Below, one piece after another: positions 5,072-6,386 of a stretch of 6,386 bases of DNA (position 1 is the stretch's first letter; each line of letters begins with the position of its first letter). This DNA comes from Casimicrobiaceae bacterium. Its GTDB lineage: Bacteria > Pseudomonadota > Gammaproteobacteria > Burkholderiales > Casimicrobiaceae. The position numbers and the translations under genes were made by a program. Under the pieces are notes generated by a model. The model was not told where the DNA came from. It made no database searches and worked only from the letters and a program-made list of their open reading frames with translations. The stretch is taken from assembly GCA_955652025.1 (NCBI GenBank), contig CATPAO010000286.1:1-6386 (forward strand). The letters are read 5' to 3'.

Positions 5072-6386
5072 ACGCGCTTGCGCTGGTCGCTTCGCAAGCG
5101 CTCGCGCTCGGGCTCGGCGCCGCGTTGGTGGCGCTGTTGGTGTTGCCACGCGGGCCGGGTGCAGTCGCGACGATTGTCGGGTACGGCTACGTCGTTGGCT
5201 CAATCGTCATCACGCTGATCCTGCGGCTGCTGAGTTTGGTGGGAGTCCCGTGGACGTTCTGGTTGCCCGCGCTCCTTGCGTTCGTGCTGGCCGCGGCGGC
5301 CGGCCTGCTTGCGCGCCGGGAATTGCATGTCGCGCCGATGCCCGGCGTCGCCGCGAGCAATCCGACGTGGCAGCGCGCGCTGACATGGTTCTTGTGGACG
5401 CTGGTGCTCCTTCATGTCTTGCTCGCTCTCAACGAAGCGCTGTTGCGCCCGCTGTTCCCCTGGGACGCCGCGGCGCAGTGGTCGACCAAGGCGCGTGTGT
5501 GGTTCGAGTACCGGCGCCTGGTCCCGTTCGTAGACGAGATGACCTGGATCGGCATGACAGGCGACGTGTTCACCGATGCACATGCAACGTATCCCGGCAC
5601 CGTGCCGCTGCTTCAGGTATGGGGGGCGCTCGCCTGGGGGGAGTACGACGACGCCGTGGTGAACGTCGCTTGGCCACTGTTCCTAGCGGCGCTAGCGCTC
5701 GGCGTCTATGGCCAGTTGCGGCGCCTCGAGTTCGCGCGATTGCCGGCAGTCGCGGTCGCCTACGTGATTGCGTCTCTTCCATTCATCGACGTTCACGCCG
5801 CGCTGGCCGGTTACGCGGATCTGGCGGTCGCGGTCGTGTATGCGTTCGCGTTCCTCGCGTTCGCCAATTGGACGCGCCGCCGATCGTGGCGCGACGCGTC
5901 GTTGTCCATCCTCTGTGCGGCGGCGCTGCCGATGCTGAAAACGCCGGGTTGGGTCTGGCTGGCGACGCTGATACCCGGACTCGTCGCGGTCTATGTGCCG
6001 CGCAGGACGATGGGTGTTCTCGTCGCGTTCGGCATCGCAGGCGGAGCGGCGCTTGTCGCATACACATCGTACGTCGGTCCAATCTCGATACTCGGCTATC
6101 GAATCGCGCCGCAGCACACGGGGATCGCCGATGCCCTTATCAGCAATTTCTTCCTGTTCGCCAACTGGCATCTGCTCGGATTCCTGCTACCGCTGGTGTT
6201 GCTCCTCGCGGCCCGCGCTCTGCTCGCCCCGGCGCTCATGCCGGGCTGCCCATACGACCTGAGCGCCTTTTCTCCACTCGGCGAGCAGTGCGGGAATAAA
6301 TTCGGGAGGATCTTGCAGGTCCGCCGCCAGCGCTGCTACACAATCGCCCTGCGCCTGGTGGAGTCCACAGGTCAGCGCTGTATGCG
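5068..6386 (+). CDS. Multi-pass GT-C-like membrane glycosyltransferase, 3' end replaced by foreign sequence
   Basis: The GTG at 5068 overlaps the previous stop (GTGA), and the frame stays open to the window edge. Residues 1-390 form a polytopic membrane protein with about nine or ten hydrophobic segments (for example 5-26, 34-57, 63-82, 104-121, 197-215, 245-267, 316-334, 368-388). Between the fourth and fifth lies a large polar loop with FPWDAAAQW (130-138; PWD at 131-133), followed by TYPGTVPLLQ (174-183); further on come GYADLAVA (248-255) and KTPGW (291-295). An acidic residue in the first large external loop and such YP, YADL and K-x-x-G elements fit the GT-C superfamily, which uses polyprenyl-phosphate sugars outside the membrane. 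From about residue 385 to 391 (6220-6240) the product stops looking like a membrane protein, because the DNA there is antisense to a GT2 gene. It is therefore a truncated or chimeric gene. Exact family and substrate are unknown. Confidence 0.7.
   Translation, partial: MNALALVASQALALGLGAALVALLVLPRGPGAVATIVGYGYVVGSIVITLILRLLSLVGVPWTFWLPALLAFVLAAAAGLLARRELHVAPMPGVAASNPTWQRALTWFLWTLVLLHVLLALNEALLRPLFPWDAAAQWSTKARVWFEYRRLVPFVDEMTWIGMTGDVFTDAHATYPGTVPLLQVWGALAWGEYDDAVVNVAWPLFLAALALGVYGQLRRLEFARLPAVAVAYVIASLPFIDVHAALAGYADLAVAVVYAFAFLAFANWTRRRSWRDASLSILCAAALPMLKTPGWVWLATLIPGLVAVYVPRRTMGVLVAFGIAGGAALVAYTSYVGPISILGYRIAPQHTGIADALISNFFLFANWHLLGFLLPLVLLLAARALLAPALMPGCPYDLSAFSPLGEQCGNKFGRILQVRRQRCYTIALRLVESTGQRCM
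6217..6386 (-). pseudogene. GT2 (dolichyl-phosphate mannosyltransferase-like) fragment, both ends missing
   Basis: Reading leftwards from the window edge, one frame gives a typical inner part of a GT2 enzyme of the DPM1/GtrB/ArnC type. HTALTCGLHQAQGD comes first, then ADLQDPPEFIPALLAEW, then KGAQVVWAARHERRGE, matching the helix before the DxD strand, the D-x-D-LQxPPE block and the VVxAxRxxRxGE block. Such enzymes load a sugar onto polyprenyl phosphate at the cytoplasmic membrane face. The expected DAD is here AAD, so the first metal-binding aspartate is missing. After RRGE (about 6220) similarity ends and the frame stops with TAG at 6189-6187, inside sequence that codes for the GT-C-like protein on the other strand. 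The 5' part lies beyond the right edge. The fragment has the same orientation as the left-hand operon and lower GC than the block beside it. Confidence 0.65.

Noticed and set aside
4533..6299. Open frame of 588 codons on the plus strand across both membrane-protein genes.
   Set aside because: The product is Arg/Ser/Ala-rich with no fold-like pattern. It is a shadow of the GC-rich genes in the two other plus frames, which show membrane segments, motifs and 4-base gene overlaps.

Overview
The window looks like part of a surface-polysaccharide (exopolysaccharide, capsule or O-antigen type) locus from a Gram-negative, moderately to highly GC-rich bacterium, probably a proteobacterium. No ribosomal or other phylogenetic marker is present, so this rests on gene content and base composition only. 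I see no tRNA, rRNA, CRISPR array, insertion sequence or clear terminator.

Left part (1 to 3505, minus strand). Four genes are read leftwards: a GT4 glycosyltransferase (start about 3505), an extended SDR sugar-nucleotide epimerase/dehydratase (start 2375), a WecG/TagA/CpsF (GT26) glycosyltransferase (start 1279), and a GDP-mannose 3,5-epimerase-like SDR that runs off the left edge (start 512). The first two overlap in an ATGA, the last two in a TGATG, and only 106 bases lie between the middle pair. They read as one operon that makes nucleotide-sugar precursors and builds a repeat unit on a lipid carrier. Rows of 60 bases counted by hand here range from about 43 to 62 % GC.

Right part (about 3640 to 6230, plus strand). 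This block is visibly richer in GC (counted rows 60 to 73 %) and reads rightwards. It holds the 3' end of an unrecognised gene ending at 3881, a 397-residue membrane-anchored protein (3878 to 5071), and a multi-pass GT-C-like membrane protein (from 5068). Both junctions are 4-base overlaps (TTGA and GTGA), as in a native compact operon.

Edges of the block. Near 3640 two gene tails face away from each other, one on each strand, and both lose their 5' parts at about the same point. Near 6205 to 6240 the GT-C-like frame runs into the antisense of a GT2 glycosyltransferase fragment (minus strand, recognisable to about 6217) that enters from the right edge. The simplest reading is that a GC-rich operon fragment has been spliced into a minus-strand polysaccharide cluster, cutting genes at both ends. 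A chimeric assembly gives the same picture and cannot be excluded from the sequence alone. I found no convincing new defence or mobile system; the breakpoints and the uncharacterised membrane-protein pair are the points worth checking.
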